Both the position numbers and the translations under genes were made by a program. The notes under the pieces are model-generated. The model did no database searches and was not told the origin of the DNA. It saw only the letters and a list, made by a program, of their open reading frames with translations. DNA of 64,000 nt from Paraspadella gotoi. Lineage: Eukaryota; Chaetognatha. Below, piece after piece: positions 1-13,782 of this stretch (within the stretch, counting starts at the first letter, position 1; every line of letters begins with the position of its first letter). The stretch lies in assembly GCA_051294375.1 (NCBI GenBank), contig CM119266.1, positions 17,850,087 to 17,914,086 of the forward strand, read 5' to 3'.

Positions 1-54
1 TCGAAGCTTTTTTTCGTTTTATTCGCGCTTTTTTTTTTTTAGTAATATTTTTAA

Positions 55-2156
<2,102 letters not shown>

Positions 2157-3032
2157 GGCCGGGGTAAGAAGATTTTGATTGATTATTTATTTTTATGTCT
2201 TTAAATCTAATAAATTATTACTTTTATTCAATATGGTATTAAAACCCGGGAAAGTTTTATTAGAAATAATGAGTTAAAAAAATTTTCAATGTTGTTGCAA
2301 ATGCCTCAATATGCAAATAAGATTAAAGAACTCGGTCACATGTCTTCCAGAGATCCAACGCTTCATCATGACGCCATATGAGAGTGACTCTTTTTTCGAA
2401 AAGACTCCGTTCATCTGTCGCGCCTTTAGAAAAAAACATGAAAACTTTAGTGAAACGAAAAGGTGATATCGAATCTTCTGTTGATCCCTCGATCTTCTTT
2501 TTTCTCTCCCTTGACTTTGATTTTCTTGCAGATGTTTAGCCAAATTTCCTTCTCCTTATTTGTTCAGTTATTAAACTTAATGAAAAAAAATTTGTCAAAA
2601 CGTCGCTTTATTCTCTCTACCACATTTACATTTTTTTTAGTAAAGGATTAATCGCGCGAGACGTGCGTCGCGTGATGGTATGACGAGGAGGAGTGAATTT
2701 TCTGACATCGCCGTTATTTTAAAACCACGAATCTTTCGCCCGCGACGAGCGCTTATTACAAAAAGTCCTCCTTGGGCGCTTTAAATTTTCTTCATCGTTG
2801 AAAAACCAATCATTATTATGTAAATTGGTTTTTAGAGATCGTCCAACCGAAATCTTTTTCGCCTTTAGTTCCACGTTGCTCATTGCTCAATCCGGCTTTA
2901 AATTGTAGAATGAAATAATATCTTAAAGGACATTACCTTGATCACCACCTTTTATAATAATACCAAGCGATGAAAGTTTGTTAACATTTTCCAACGCGAG
3001 AAATTCTCGATTGAAGAATATTCGACCAAAAC
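2157..3032. other. Spacer between PSMA1 and INTS8
   Basis: This is 876 bp of AT-rich spacer. It holds the PSMA1 polyadenylation signal and, at about 2290-2340, a degenerate copy of the dispersed ATGCAAAT hairpin repeat. I see no supported gene here. Any promoter or 5'UTR of INTS8 would lie in it. Confidence 0.6.
2209..2214 (+). terminator. Polyadenylation signal AATAAA, PSMA1
   Basis: The canonical hexamer lies 53 bp after the PSMA1 stop codon. It is the first one downstream, so it is the likely 3' end signal for this gene. Confidence 0.5.
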
Positions 3033-6000
3033 ATGGAAACAAGCGAGACATTTGATCCCTTAAGAAGTCGCCCACCAACGCCAACGAAGATCGTGTGGTA
3101 CGACTTCTTATTGGACGAGAGTCTCTTAGAAAAACATCTCGCCCAAGACAATCCCGATCCTTCTGCGCTGCATTTGGTCGCGGAGTTCGTTTATCAATAC
3201 CAGGTACGATCATTTAATTATAAAAAATACTAATAATAACTAAGAGTTCCATTTTATGAAATTGGTAAAACCAATATAAAAATTATCCATCCATTCATTC
3301 AACAAGTATTAATTAGATCGTCTGACTTGGTCAATGGTCAGGCTATGGTGTCTTAAGCCCTACATCCCTTTCACAAGATAATACATTGCATGATCTTTGA
3401 ATCTCGCAGATCATTTTATTCACTCTCCGAGTACCTGGCTTCCCTATCAATATCCCAGTCTAATTGAAAGAGTTAAAAATATACAATAACATATATAATT
3501 ATATGGAAGCCGAGTACTCTTGGAGCTTATAAACTTGACCTTATGTGTGTCTTGATAAAAAGCTTGACAGGCCTTGCTATATTAAAATGTTGTAGGAGAG
3601 ATGGAGGCTTCTAGTTCTACCCACTAAAGCGTGTCACATTCTTTTGCCTCCTCACACTTTCAAGTATCCTATTCTATACCCCCCCCAGTGCACCCTCCAT
3701 CAACTCCGCGATGCTAAATCTTCCTCCCTGCCGCCAGAAGGCGCCAAAACCGTCAACGGGTCGTCGGCGGCGTCAAACCACGACTCAAACGGCGTCGGCG
3801 ACGCCAACATCGTCGTCGAAGAGAACCGGAAGTGTTTGGCGCTGCGACTCTTGGCCTTGAAGGTCTTGGCTTATCTCAACTGGGACCTCAGTTTCTTCGA
3901 TACGAAGCTTCCGCTCTGTATGGTCAATTTACTGCTCACCGAATTTTTAAGGATGACGGCCGTCAGCGACGAAAGACTACAGGTTATATGAAATTGTTAC
4001 AACCAATATAAAAATTCTCCTTTCATTTAATAAATAAGCTATCTTGCCCCTGACTTTGGACAGGCTTTGGTGGTTCAAGGCCTCCATCACTCTTACAAGA
4101 TATGTATTATTATTATTATTATGTATAAAATTGTATATATTTAAGAATTTCAAAAACTTTCTTCAAAAATTGTTAAAAATCTGTTTTTATCTCGCCAGAC
4201 GGGCGTGATAATCGTTTGGAATTGCTTCTTTGTGTCGTCGTCACGCTTTTTTATATAAAAACTACTCCAGTTTATATAGGGGGGACTACGGCTTAAGATT
4301 TTTCTCTCTTTCATACTCGCATTTGTTTTATTTACGATGAATCGCGTCAATGAATAACTATCATCGCATCCATCATTGGGTTATCATCGCATCAATATTT
4401 GGTTATCATCGGATCAATAATTAGTTATCATCGCATTAAAAATTGGTTATCATTACATCAATAATTGGTTATCATCGCATCAATAACTAGTTATTATCGC
4501 ATTGAAGAGACAGTGATATTTGTTATGTGTTAGTGACAGAACCGTTCTATGTAAGCAGTCCCTGAGCTTCGGATCAGGCTGTAACACCATGTTACAGGCG
4601 GGTTAAGCGCCCCGTCCCTCTTAACTGCCAGACGACCACCGGGCTAGAACCCCGGACCTTTGGGTTGGGAGGCGAATGACTTGCCTCCGGCACCAATGGC
4701 CGCTGATGAACGGTTGGTGGATTTTAGTCCACCATACATCCCCCCCTCCCGTAGGGAGAAGTCTGTTGTCTCTTCAGTGAATTGTTGTTGTTGGTGGAAA
4801 GTTCGTCACCAAGTTGAGGCAAGTCGCCTGATGTGTTGTAGGCGGAAAGTACATCGCCAGGTTGAGGCATGTCGCTTGAAAGTGTTGTTGTTGCTGTTGT
4901 GTTAGGAAATCGGGCTCACCAATGAAGAGACAGTGATATTTGTTATGTGTTAGTGACAGAACCGTTCTATGTAAGCAGTCCCTGAGCTTCGGATCAGGCT
5001 GTAACACCATGTTACAGGCGGGTTAAGCGCCCCGTCCCTCTTAACTGCCAGACGACCACCGGGCTAGAACCCCGGACCTTTGGGTTGGGAGGCGAATGAC
5101 TTGCCTCCGGCACCAATGGCCGCTGATGAACGGTTGGTGGATTTTAGTCCACCATAGCATCAATAATTAGTTATCATCGCATCAATAATTACTTACTATT
5201 ACATCAATCAATTACTATTACATCAATAATTCCTTCACGAATCAATCATTAATTTTTTTTCCCGGATTTTCTTTGATAGTAACGTCTGGCGAGATCACTA
5301 TAATTTTAATTTTTTTTCATCTTTCAAGGCATATTTCATGCGATGTCTAATTAACGTAATTATAAAATAAGGCTGTTCTTATAGATTCTAACGTTTTAAA
5401 TAATCAAATTATAATAAATACATAATCATTATTCATATGCGCGCGATATAATAATGGACTTTATTGGTTTTGTTTAATAATTGTATTACTGTCTACGTAA
5501 TTATTCATCAGGGCCTTCGTCCATCCGAGCTCGATCTCAACATGCTCCCTGACCACACAGTCTTCTCTTTGCTTCTCTATTATCGCTGGTGCCTTCGAAC
5601 GATGGTGGACAGCACGATGCCGAAGAAGCCGACAAAGACGCTCGTCGTCAACGTCCCCGGTCTTCAAGACCCAACAGTCGTTCCGCCCGGATCTTACGAA
5701 AACACCGTCAAGATGGTAAACATCACGTAATCGTAACGAGAACCGGCAAGTTCATGCATGTAAAACATTTACTGATCCCTTACTTTACCTAACCCAAATG
5801 ACTCTGTATTTCATTGAATTTCTGGTCAATGGTCATGTGATGGATTTTTAGGCGTTCACGTGACTGCACGTATAATACAATACATATTCACATTAAAGGT
5901 CTTAAATTAATATCCAAATATGAACTAAAACGATGCAGTATAACCCGAATTATATGGAGTTAAAATCGACTAACAGACAGACAGAAAAGTGACTTATAGA

Positions 6001-9000
6001 GTTGCCCAGCGGCCCCACTAAAAAGTATTTTAGCCAATCGGGGTGAGAGCAAAAACTCTTTTCGCTTTTTCGGCCGATCGGTTTAGGTTCGCGAGCAAAT
6101 CGGCGAAGCTGTGATCCTCGTGGAGCAATTTCTTCAGACGACGAGATCGGTGCTCGTCGTTCCGAATCTCGTCTCTCTCGGGCAATTAAGCGAAGCCGCC
6201 GTCGCCGCTAAAGATGGAGAGGGAGACGCCAAACCCGCCCCGCCATCGATCTTGCTTAGATGGGAACTGGGCACGCAGGTTAAATAATACATTTATTTTA
6301 AATATTAATCTTTTTGATCATATAATTTTATTAATTAGATAATGCCGCCAAATAAAATCTTCTCCAATTTAGGTTCCGGAAGATGAATTGGTTTGTCAAG
6401 CTGCCTACGATCTCGGCGTCTATTACTTTCACATCGGCGATTACGACAAGGCTGGCCCCTTGCTGCAAACCTGCGGCAATCTCTTTTCCCAAGTAAGCTT
6501 TTTCTGGCGTGACACATATGAAATTCAACGTTTAACGGCTTCTAAATAATTTATATAATAGTTATTTCGTTTTTTCAGGTCCAAGACTCCGCCTTCTGCA
6601 CACTCAACTACACCGACCTCGACGGTTACATGGAGGCCTGTTCCGACGTCACCGGCGAAAAGATTTCCCCGGTTCCCAAGAAACCTTCGTTGGTCGATCG
6701 ATTGTGGCAATCGGAGAAATCCGGACTCAAAGATCTGGTCAGTTAAAAAATAATTAAATAATAAAGAAATTAAATTAATCAATAGATTAGGCTGTAGCCT
6801 ACGATAATGCCGAATGAGGACGAAGTACATCGTGTATGTTAGACACATTTGAATCCGATAAAGTTTTAATTAGATAACCAGTCTGGGTGTCATTCTGTTC
6901 GTTTTTCCAAGCTCTTTTTAACTAAAAAAGTTTCATTTAAAAAAAAAAACTTTTTCGACCGAGCCAGGGGTGTTAAAGAGTCAAAATATGGAAATTCACC
7001 ATTTTTTAGTATTTTTTACCTTTTTCCAGTTAATTTTTTTAATATAATAATCTTTAATGAAGTTAATTACTTCTGATAATGATTTTAATTTATCCTATTT
7101 AACTGTTTTTAAAACCATTCATTAAAAAATATTAGTTTTTAGCTTAAGCCAAGGGTTTTGAAGAGCTAAAATGTTTAAATATTTTTTTTAAATATTTATA
7201 AATTATAATTTATTATTTTTTTAAAGATAACTTATTTTAATTATGGTAATAAAAATATTTGATATCTTTAAATGCTTTGAGGCAACTTACCACAGCTTTA
7301 AGTTAATCAATTAATTTAAAAATGTTTTTTAAAACTGAAAACCCCAAAAACTTCTATGATTCAAAGCAATTAATTTTAATTTTTAATCACAAAATATAAT
7401 TGTTATAAGATAAAATTATTTAAATAACATTCGGATATTACTATAAAAAAATATTTACTTATACTATATAAATATAATTATATTTACAAATTCATTAAAT
7501 TTTCTTTGTAATCTCTAAAAACAACAAAAAAGAAAGGATCAAACAATGAATATGTTCACAAATATTTTTTTAATGAAAAAAAGTTTTTCTAAAGTCTAAA
7601 TTAAAATTTTTAATTAAAATATAAATCATTTCTATCCTAGCATCCCACGTAAGTCCCTCCCCTAGCCATAACCTCTGCTTTGCATCCATCCATCCATCTG
7701 TAACTTTTCAGTTGGGTATAACTACAACAACCTTGTTGATCATAATGCTCACTTTTACTTATTCAACCTGAATTACAATTACCTCAAATGTTAAAACTAA
7801 ACACTAACCCTTAACCTAATTTTGCTAAAATTGCCATAACTAGAACTTTAGTTTCAGTTCATTAACAAAATTATTATTTTCTATGCGATATCGCATAAAA
7901 TCTGGATAGTGGATATCATTTGAATAATTATATCTTTGTTGTAACAATTTCATTATATGATTAAAAAATTTTATGAATTGCTTTGTTTTTAAGACACTAC
8001 AAATGAATCACTAATGGTACTTTTCCACCTACATTTACTTTTTAAGTTGCTATACCAGTATACCAAGATTTTTAAGAAACATAATGGCACTCCACTCCAC
8101 TCCTATAATATAAATAGTATATACCGTTGACGTTTAGTCAAATAACGAGGGTAATTAATAAGTGGCAAAGTATTTGGTTGACAATGGTTTTATTAATGAC
8201 GGACAATGATTAGGGTGATGACACAGATAACGATGACACGATGACAAAGGTTAAGACAAAGGTGATGACAATATTAAACAGTTCAATAATTATTTGAAGA
8301 AGTGTTCTTTCTTGAGTTTAGGTGTAGAAGTGAATGCCTAGAGTTCTCTTAGCAATTTTGACCATCAATCCCTCCGTCAGTTCCTCTGTCGGTCATTGGT
8401 CATTCTAAGGTTGAAGTAAGGTCTGTGATTCGTCGGTATTCTGATGATTCGTGAAGGAGACGAGCAATCACATCACTAGGCCAACCAAGTCCGTTTATAG
8501 GTCCATTCCGTTGATGATACAATTGTATATCCTACATTCCATGAGGAAAAGGCAAACGCGCAAAAAGGATGGAATAACGACGAATGCGAAATTGATTCTC
8601 TATCGGAGAGAGAGGAAGAGGATAGCCGTTAGGGAAGGAACAGGAGAGAGGCAGAGATCGACGGATTCCACAAGGCATTAAATAATTAATTAAAATTATA
8701 TCGTTGCAGCCGTCCATCCTCGCGGAAGACAATCTCAAACTCCAGATTCCGCGATCGATGCGAGAGTCTTTCGTCAAACGAAATCTGTCGTCGATGTCTT
8801 TGTCGACGCGACGTCAAGTGGCGCTGCTCAACGTCCTGCGCCGCGTCGTCGCTGCGGGGGACGAGACGGTGACGCCGGACGAGCTCGTCGATGTCAGGAT
8901 CTACGAGAAGAGCGACGCCACCGCCTTCTTCAAAGCTTTTGAACCGATGGTCAAGTGTCACGGGTCGAAAAAGGCAAACTTTCGGTAGGTTCAATATATT

Positions 9001-12000
9001 TTGGGGTAATTGATTTTCTTTTAAATGTTTCTAATTTGAATTAATAATCCCATAAAACAATACACATACAAAATTCGTCCCCCCCCAGATTGTTCCTCCT
9101 TCAACTCCTTCCCTTTCACGTTGCGCCTCAGCAACTCAATTCTTTGGTAGAAAACAAAACTTTGTCTTCGGTTTTGTCGACGAGCGACTTGGAATTCCTC
9201 GTGGCGAAACCTGACGCCGATTTGGACGCCGAGTCCGTCGCCGTCGACCAACTGGCGCCCGCTTGTCTTCGCCTGTCCGATTGGCCGCTCAGTTCCGACG
9301 GGATGGGGGCGGACAAAGCGCGGGGGCCTCGCGGAGGGCCTAACGAGTTGACCCTGGGCTCGCTGGAGCACCGCCTCATCCGCAGTCGCAGCGGAGCGGA
9401 GATCTTTCAGATTCTGCATCAGATGCGGAAGATGTCGTCAACGTCCGCAGTGGGGATACATCAGATGTGGGAGTCGCTGCAGCTCACGGCCGAGATTTAT
9501 AACTGCCTCTCTGGTGAGTTGAAACGGGTGGGGAGGGGGTGGGAAAAAGATTTATTTAGAAACTGTGTTATTACAACACTCTCTCTCTCTCTCTTTGTAA
9601 CTTGTTTATTAGAACATCGGTTTATGTATAAGGAAGGAACTTTTGATACAACCAAGAATGAGATTGAGTTCATCAATCTCATTTGCATATTGTCGTATTG
9701 ACATTGACTTGTCATAAATTCTGTTCCTGTGTCATTTCATGTTCTCATTTCACGAATTAAATTAATTAAATTAATTTCACGAATTACATATGTTGTAATT
9801 AATTTTAAATAATTATCTTTATGCATTAATTTATTTGAACCCTTTGTCGCCGTGCCTCTCTGAGGGTATGGATATGGAATGGTATGGGTATGGTATGGAC
9901 TTAATGTGTCCAGTGGTTTTGGGAGTTCTTTACGTCAGTTGCCTTGCTTTCCAGAACTTCGGATCCGGCGACATTCTTTCTAATATAAGGAGGGAAATTT
10001 TTTTTTTTCTGACAAGAAAACAGAGTAAACAAAGAATTGCGGGAATGGTTGCAAAAATATCTTATGTCAACAATAAACGTGAACAAAAAAGGAACTTTTG
10101 ATGCAATCAAGAATGAGATTGAGTTCATCAATCACATTTGCAACGGTGGTTTAACCGGCCCGTCACTGTTTTGCAAGGATCGTTCCGACCAGGGCTAGAA
10201 CCAGGGCTCATTGGGTAGTAATATTACGTCACGACACCATAGTGAAGATCGAACGTGAAATACCGAAATACCGAAATAAACTCGGGTTCATTTTTTCACT
10301 TGATCTCGAATTCTTAATAAAAATTCCATCCTCCACTCCATTTTTATTATACACAGATAATGTGATGTTATTGTAATAGCCATTAGCCACAAGCCATTGT
10401 CGTGTTTTTAAATATGTTTTAAGTAGGCATTTGATCTCTCTCTCTCTATTTCTCACTCTCTCTATCTCACTCTTTTTCTTTCTATCTCTCTCACTATCTC
10501 GCTCTCTATCTCTATCTATCTCTCTGTTGTTGAGCACTTTAACTAATTAATCTGGGTGGACGATTATAATTATATCATATTATATTCTATTATATTATAT
10601 TATATTTCAATTATAACAGGGTGATATATCTGTAAGAGAATGGTTACCCTGATTATACATCGGTTCATATAGGTTCACTGGATATTTAACTAGTGACTGG
10701 AGGCTACTTGACTAGCTTCTTGGTAAGACAGATTCACTGCTGTGATTAGGGGTAGCCGTACTTAATAGGGTGAGTCAAAAAATTAGAGTGAGTACATGCT
10801 CAAACGAATATTTAGACATTTTTAAGAATACTTTCAATGGACAAAAAATTTCTAATATGGCTCTATACCCTAGTAATTAATTTTTTAATATTTATTTATA
10901 GATAGGAAAGGCCAAAATTTTTTTTTGAATTTTAAGACCAGATTCAGATAGCTCATAAAAAGTTGTCTACACAAAGTATGATTCTTTATTAAATATTTTT
11001 ACGATAAGTATGTCAAAAATAAGAAAAACTATAAAAAATCATCATCATCATCATCTTTCGATGATTTTATCAGTTTTTTTATATTTTCACTTAGAAAATG
11101 TAAGAATTTTTAAAAGCTGTAATTATATTTCTTGTTTAACTTTTTATGCTCTATCAGAATCCATCAAAAAATTTTAAGATTTTAAAAAAATATTTTTTGC
11201 TCTATATAGTAATATAATATTTTTAATTAGGCGAGTACCCTCAGAAGAAAGCATTTTTGACAAAAAATATTTTAATACCATAATCTATGGTCATGATAGA
11301 TTATTTTAACGCTGTATACATTAGCATTTAAATTTCATGGGCTATGGCTACTGTGATTTTGAAATTTTTGGGCACAACCTATCCCTCTCCATCCCTCCCA
11401 GACAAGTTCGATCAAGACTACGTGACGATCCTCTTCGCCAAAGCTTTTCAAAGTCTCCAGATGAAGGCCTTCGACGAAGCACGCGAACTACTTCTCTCCG
11501 CCAAAACTCATTGCTTGAATCTGCCCCACGGAGGAAAGAGGATCGCGGCGATCGCAGAGTGGGAGACGCTGCTCGTCGGACTCGTGCAGTATAGGTCGCT
11601 TTGGGGATTAATTAATAATATTCTTTATAATGTCGTTAACAAACTGAAAATTTATAGCGTTTTAATGTAGTTTAATCTAGTAATTGAATAATAGTATTAC
11701 ATAATTTTTTATATGTATCGGTAATTAAAAAGTCTTATAACATAAAATTTTATCATTCTTTCTGTTAGTTTTAAAATTTATTAAGATTGAAATAACTCAA
11801 TAAACAATGTTTTATAACAACAGCCGGGTTGCATGTGATGCCCATTGACTTTAGGGGCTTCCGACCTTCAGTGGAAAGATGTTAAGACTGTGGAATGTGG
11901 ATGGAACGCAACGCTTGGGATGGTGTGTTCCCCCAATGGGATTGGCTGAATGAAGCCGGATGTGAGGAAGTGTGAATATACTGCCACAGTTTAATTATTA

Positions 12001-13506
12001 ATTTCTTCAGGGAGACGGAGACTGTGAGTGCTAGTTCCGGAGTAACAGCCTCAGACCTAGTGAATCAAGCCAAGAACTGTTGGGTGGCGCTGAATGCCAA
12101 ACCGGGCGCGGGCGGTCTGATCCCTCCTTCAATCGAGGTCGTGGAACAGTCCGTCGCCTTCCTCATCAACATCAAAGAATGGTCGACGCTGTGGGGGTCG
12201 CAGCCACAGATGAACAACCACATGGAGATGGGAAGGCTCGTGTGCAACACTTGCAAGGAATTGCCAAATACCAACAATGCTAGGTGGGTCAATTTGTTGG
12301 TATAAGACTAATAAATGTCAAAAGGATCTTAAAAACATTGCTTCCATCCCCAGGAAACCCGCGAAGGACCTCTTCGAAGCAATCCTCTCCATCTTCCGTC
12401 CAGGAGGATTCCAACAAAAGCGAAGCGTGAGCGGCAACCCGGTCGGCAATCCAATGGGCCGCGAGAACGGACTCTTGCCTAAACAACTCTTCCTCAATTT
12501 CTTGGCCAGCGTCAAAGAGCCCGTCGTCATGACGACCTTTATCTCCCTCTTGTCCAATATTTTCAACGCCATCAAGGATGAAGCAGGCAAAGAAGTTCAC
12601 GGTGAACATCAAGAGATTTGGCCTTCGAGTTCTGTCATCGGAGATCCCGATCTCGTCAACCTTCGATCGTTGACGGAGACTTTGGAATCTCTGGTTGAGG
12701 GGGCATTGGCAACGGACCCCACCAACGCCTCGTGGATTCTCACGCAGGCGGATCTTCATTTCGCCAACGGACAACATGCGCCGGCGATGAGGCATTACGT
12801 CGAGGCGGGCTTCGTCTCCTCCGCCGCTTTTTCCAAGACTGTGCCAAAAGAGGTGGGTGGTTTGGTGTTTTTCAATCTCAATTAAATATTGCAGTTTGGA
12901 ATAATTTAGAATAGGCGTTTCCGATTAATTTCGTATTTCTGATTATTCTTACCATCGGAAATTATAAATTTTGTAATATATGTGCTTTTATTTGAATGCA
13001 ACAGGGTTTATTGAGGTAGTGCAAACATCTTGTGAAATGGACAATCTTATCATTGCAGGTTTACAACGACACAGTGATTCGTCGCATGATTAAATGTTGT
13101 TCGGCGTTGAAATGTCACACTCAAGTCACCGTTTTATGTCAGTTTCTCGAAGAGACGGATTACAGTATCGCGTTTAAAGCCTTACAAGAGAAACAGGTGA
13201 TGTTCAGGCGTAAAAATATTTATTAAATAACAAGTTTGATGACGAATATGATACCTTGTTGACAAAAAGGTGGTGGCGGACGCAATGGACAACTACTACG
13301 ATTGCATTTGGGACACCACGATCTTGGAATACCTCGCCAATCTCCACATTCGTCGCGGAGAGATGCAAAGGCACAAACTCGTCCTTCAGGCCTTCGGTCA
13401 TCTCGACCTCAATCCCAACAACGCCGAACACATTTTGGACAAAGCTATTCAATTGAGAAAATCAAAGTTTTTGAGAGCCTTAAGCAGACAGTACATGCTT
13501 TCTTAA
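3033..13506 (+). CDS. INTS8: Integrator complex subunit 8
   Basis: INTS8 is a scaffold subunit of the nuclear Integrator complex, which cleaves snRNA and paused Pol II transcripts and recruits PP2A. I assemble 13 exons: 3033-3203, 3689-3982, 5512-5715, 6087-6278, 6373-6492, 6579-6737, 8710-8984, 9089-9513, 11402-11594, 12011-12283, 12354-12852, 13059-13196 and 13270-13506. All phases agree and give 1059 aa (the human protein is about 995). Family signatures are visible from end to end: WYDFLLDESLLEKHL near the N-terminus, CQAAYDLGVYYF in exon 5, VCNTCKELP, WILTQADLHFANGQ, and VIRRMIKCCSALKCHTQV plus ILEYLANLHIRRGE near the C-terminus. The helical repeat body matches the family in order. Introns 2, 6 and 8 are swollen with repeats. 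The region around the exon 1-2 junction (about codons 57-80) is poorly conserved, so that acceptor is the least certain. Confidence 0.95.
3983..4015 (+). repeat. Dispersed hairpin repeat ATTGGTACAACCAAT
   Basis: This copy starts within 5 nt of the exon 2 splice donor of INTS8. Related copies are at 592-615, 3255-3280, and (inverted) about 35564-35585, 60083-60107 and 61157-61182. Longer copies continue into ATAAAAATTATCCATTCATT and an AT-rich tail. The hairpin TTGGT-ACA-ACCAA is the constant part. The family is not recognised. Confidence 0.7.
4503..5156 (-). mobile_element. Miniature LTR retrotransposon (TRIM) with tRNA-like LTRs
   Basis: Two direct repeats of 234 bp, 4503-4736 and 4923-5156, look identical by eye and flank a 186-bp core. 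The host sequence GCAT is duplicated on both sides (4499-4502 and 5157-5160). Read on the minus strand, the first bases after the 5' LTR are TTGGTGAGCCCGATTTCC. This looks like a primer-binding site, since its complement ends in ACCA like a mature tRNA. The core ends in the polypurine tract GGGAGGGGGGG before the 3' LTR. The element has no coding capacity, so it would be mobilised in trans. The core contains two imperfect copies of a roughly 45-bp unit (about 4795-4880). The LTR contains a tRNA-like segment, annotated separately. Confidence 0.85.
4641..4695 (-). promoter_or_regulatory. tRNA-like segment with A/B-box resemblance inside the LTR
   Basis: On the minus strand the sequence CCGGGGTTCTAGCCCGG can form a perfect 5-bp T-arm with a 7-nt loop, and it contains a B-box-like GGTTCTAGCCC. 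About 40 nt upstream is TGGTGCCGGAGG, a weaker A-box-like match, and between them GGCAAGTCATTCGCC could form an anticodon-like arm. The same segment is repeated at 5061-5115 and in the solo LTR at 59.4-59.5 kb. It suggests an internal Pol III promoter in the LTR, which is inference. Confidence 0.5.
6738..8709. other. INTS8 intron 6, AT-rich
   Basis: This intron of nearly 2 kb is very AT-rich. From about 8195 to 8275 it has a degenerate GATGACA-type tandem stretch. I find no terminal repeats, coding exon or RNA gene that I can support. Confidence 0.5.
9637..9692 (-). repeat. Octamer hairpin repeat (ATGCAAAT), INTS8 intron 8
   Basis: Two inverted arms, AATGAGATTGAGTT and its complement, enclose a short loop and are followed on the complementary strand by the octamer ATGCAAAT. 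A second, decayed copy lies at 10104-10143. The unit belongs to a dispersed family described in the findings. Confidence 0.75.
10760..11290. repeat. Dispersed AT-rich repeat, copy 1 (related to 47700-48190)
   Basis: Phrases such as TGCTCAAACGAATATTTAGA, TAATTTTTTAATATTTATTT and an ATC triplet run recur in the same order at about 47700-48190 with many differences. A fragment of the same family appears near 59880-59990. I see no termini or coding sequence. The family is unknown. Confidence 0.6.
11815..11993 (-). repeat. SINE-related repeat, right-half copy in INTS8 intron 9
   Basis: The segment runs from AACAGCCGGGTTGC to ATATACTGCCACAG. It matches the inverted right arm of the foldback element at 63440-63711 and the interrupted copy at 14182-14244 plus 21668-21835. 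This copy is internally deleted relative to them. Confidence 0.7.
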
Positions 13507-13782
13507 CGTTTCCATTTATTGTGCCATTCCAATAGTCAAATGCCGTCTTCTCTGAGATTTTGTCAATTTGTGCCTTGTCTCACTTTTAGTTTAAAATTGT
13601 GTTACATTAATTGCGTTTCTTTTATATTTAGTTAAAATTTGTGGTCTCCATTAGGGGTGAGACAATTTTTGCCGAAAATGCACCTTGCTCATTCCATCGC
13701 GTCTTGATCACATGACATTCCTGGACGATCGCGTAACTATCATGTGACAAACCCATAACCATCTCGTGACATTTCCGTGACG

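Larger units (their letters stand above)
4189..5295 (+). mobile_element. Minisatellite-bearing element with 12-bp inverted ends
   Basis: The element opens with ATCTCGCCAGAC at 4189 and closes with the exact inverse, GTCTGGCGAGAT, ending at 5295. Its core is an AT-rich array of roughly 20-24 bp units of the type ATCATCGCATCAATAATTGGTT, interrupted by a TRIM retroelement. Related elements lie at 35027-36579 (same ends) and from about 22166 (left end only). It encodes nothing. Short inverted repeats plus a central minisatellite recall non-autonomous Helentrons (DINE/HINE type), though a TIR DNA transposon is also possible. It lies in INTS8 intron 2. Confidence 0.7.

Noticed and set aside
4688-4736. 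CTGATGA in the TRIM LTR as a possible hammerhead ribozyme
   Set aside because: It is followed by a TGGTGGA/TCCACCA hairpin but no GAAA, so the catalytic core is incomplete.
10141-10245. Possible SINE with a GGTTCTAGCCC B-box on the minus strand
   Set aside because: No A box, flanking duplication or second copy could be made out; too weak to list as an element.
10436-10530. Arg/Glu-rich minus-strand ORF
   Set aside because: It is the complement of a degenerate CT-rich simple repeat in INTS8 intron 8.
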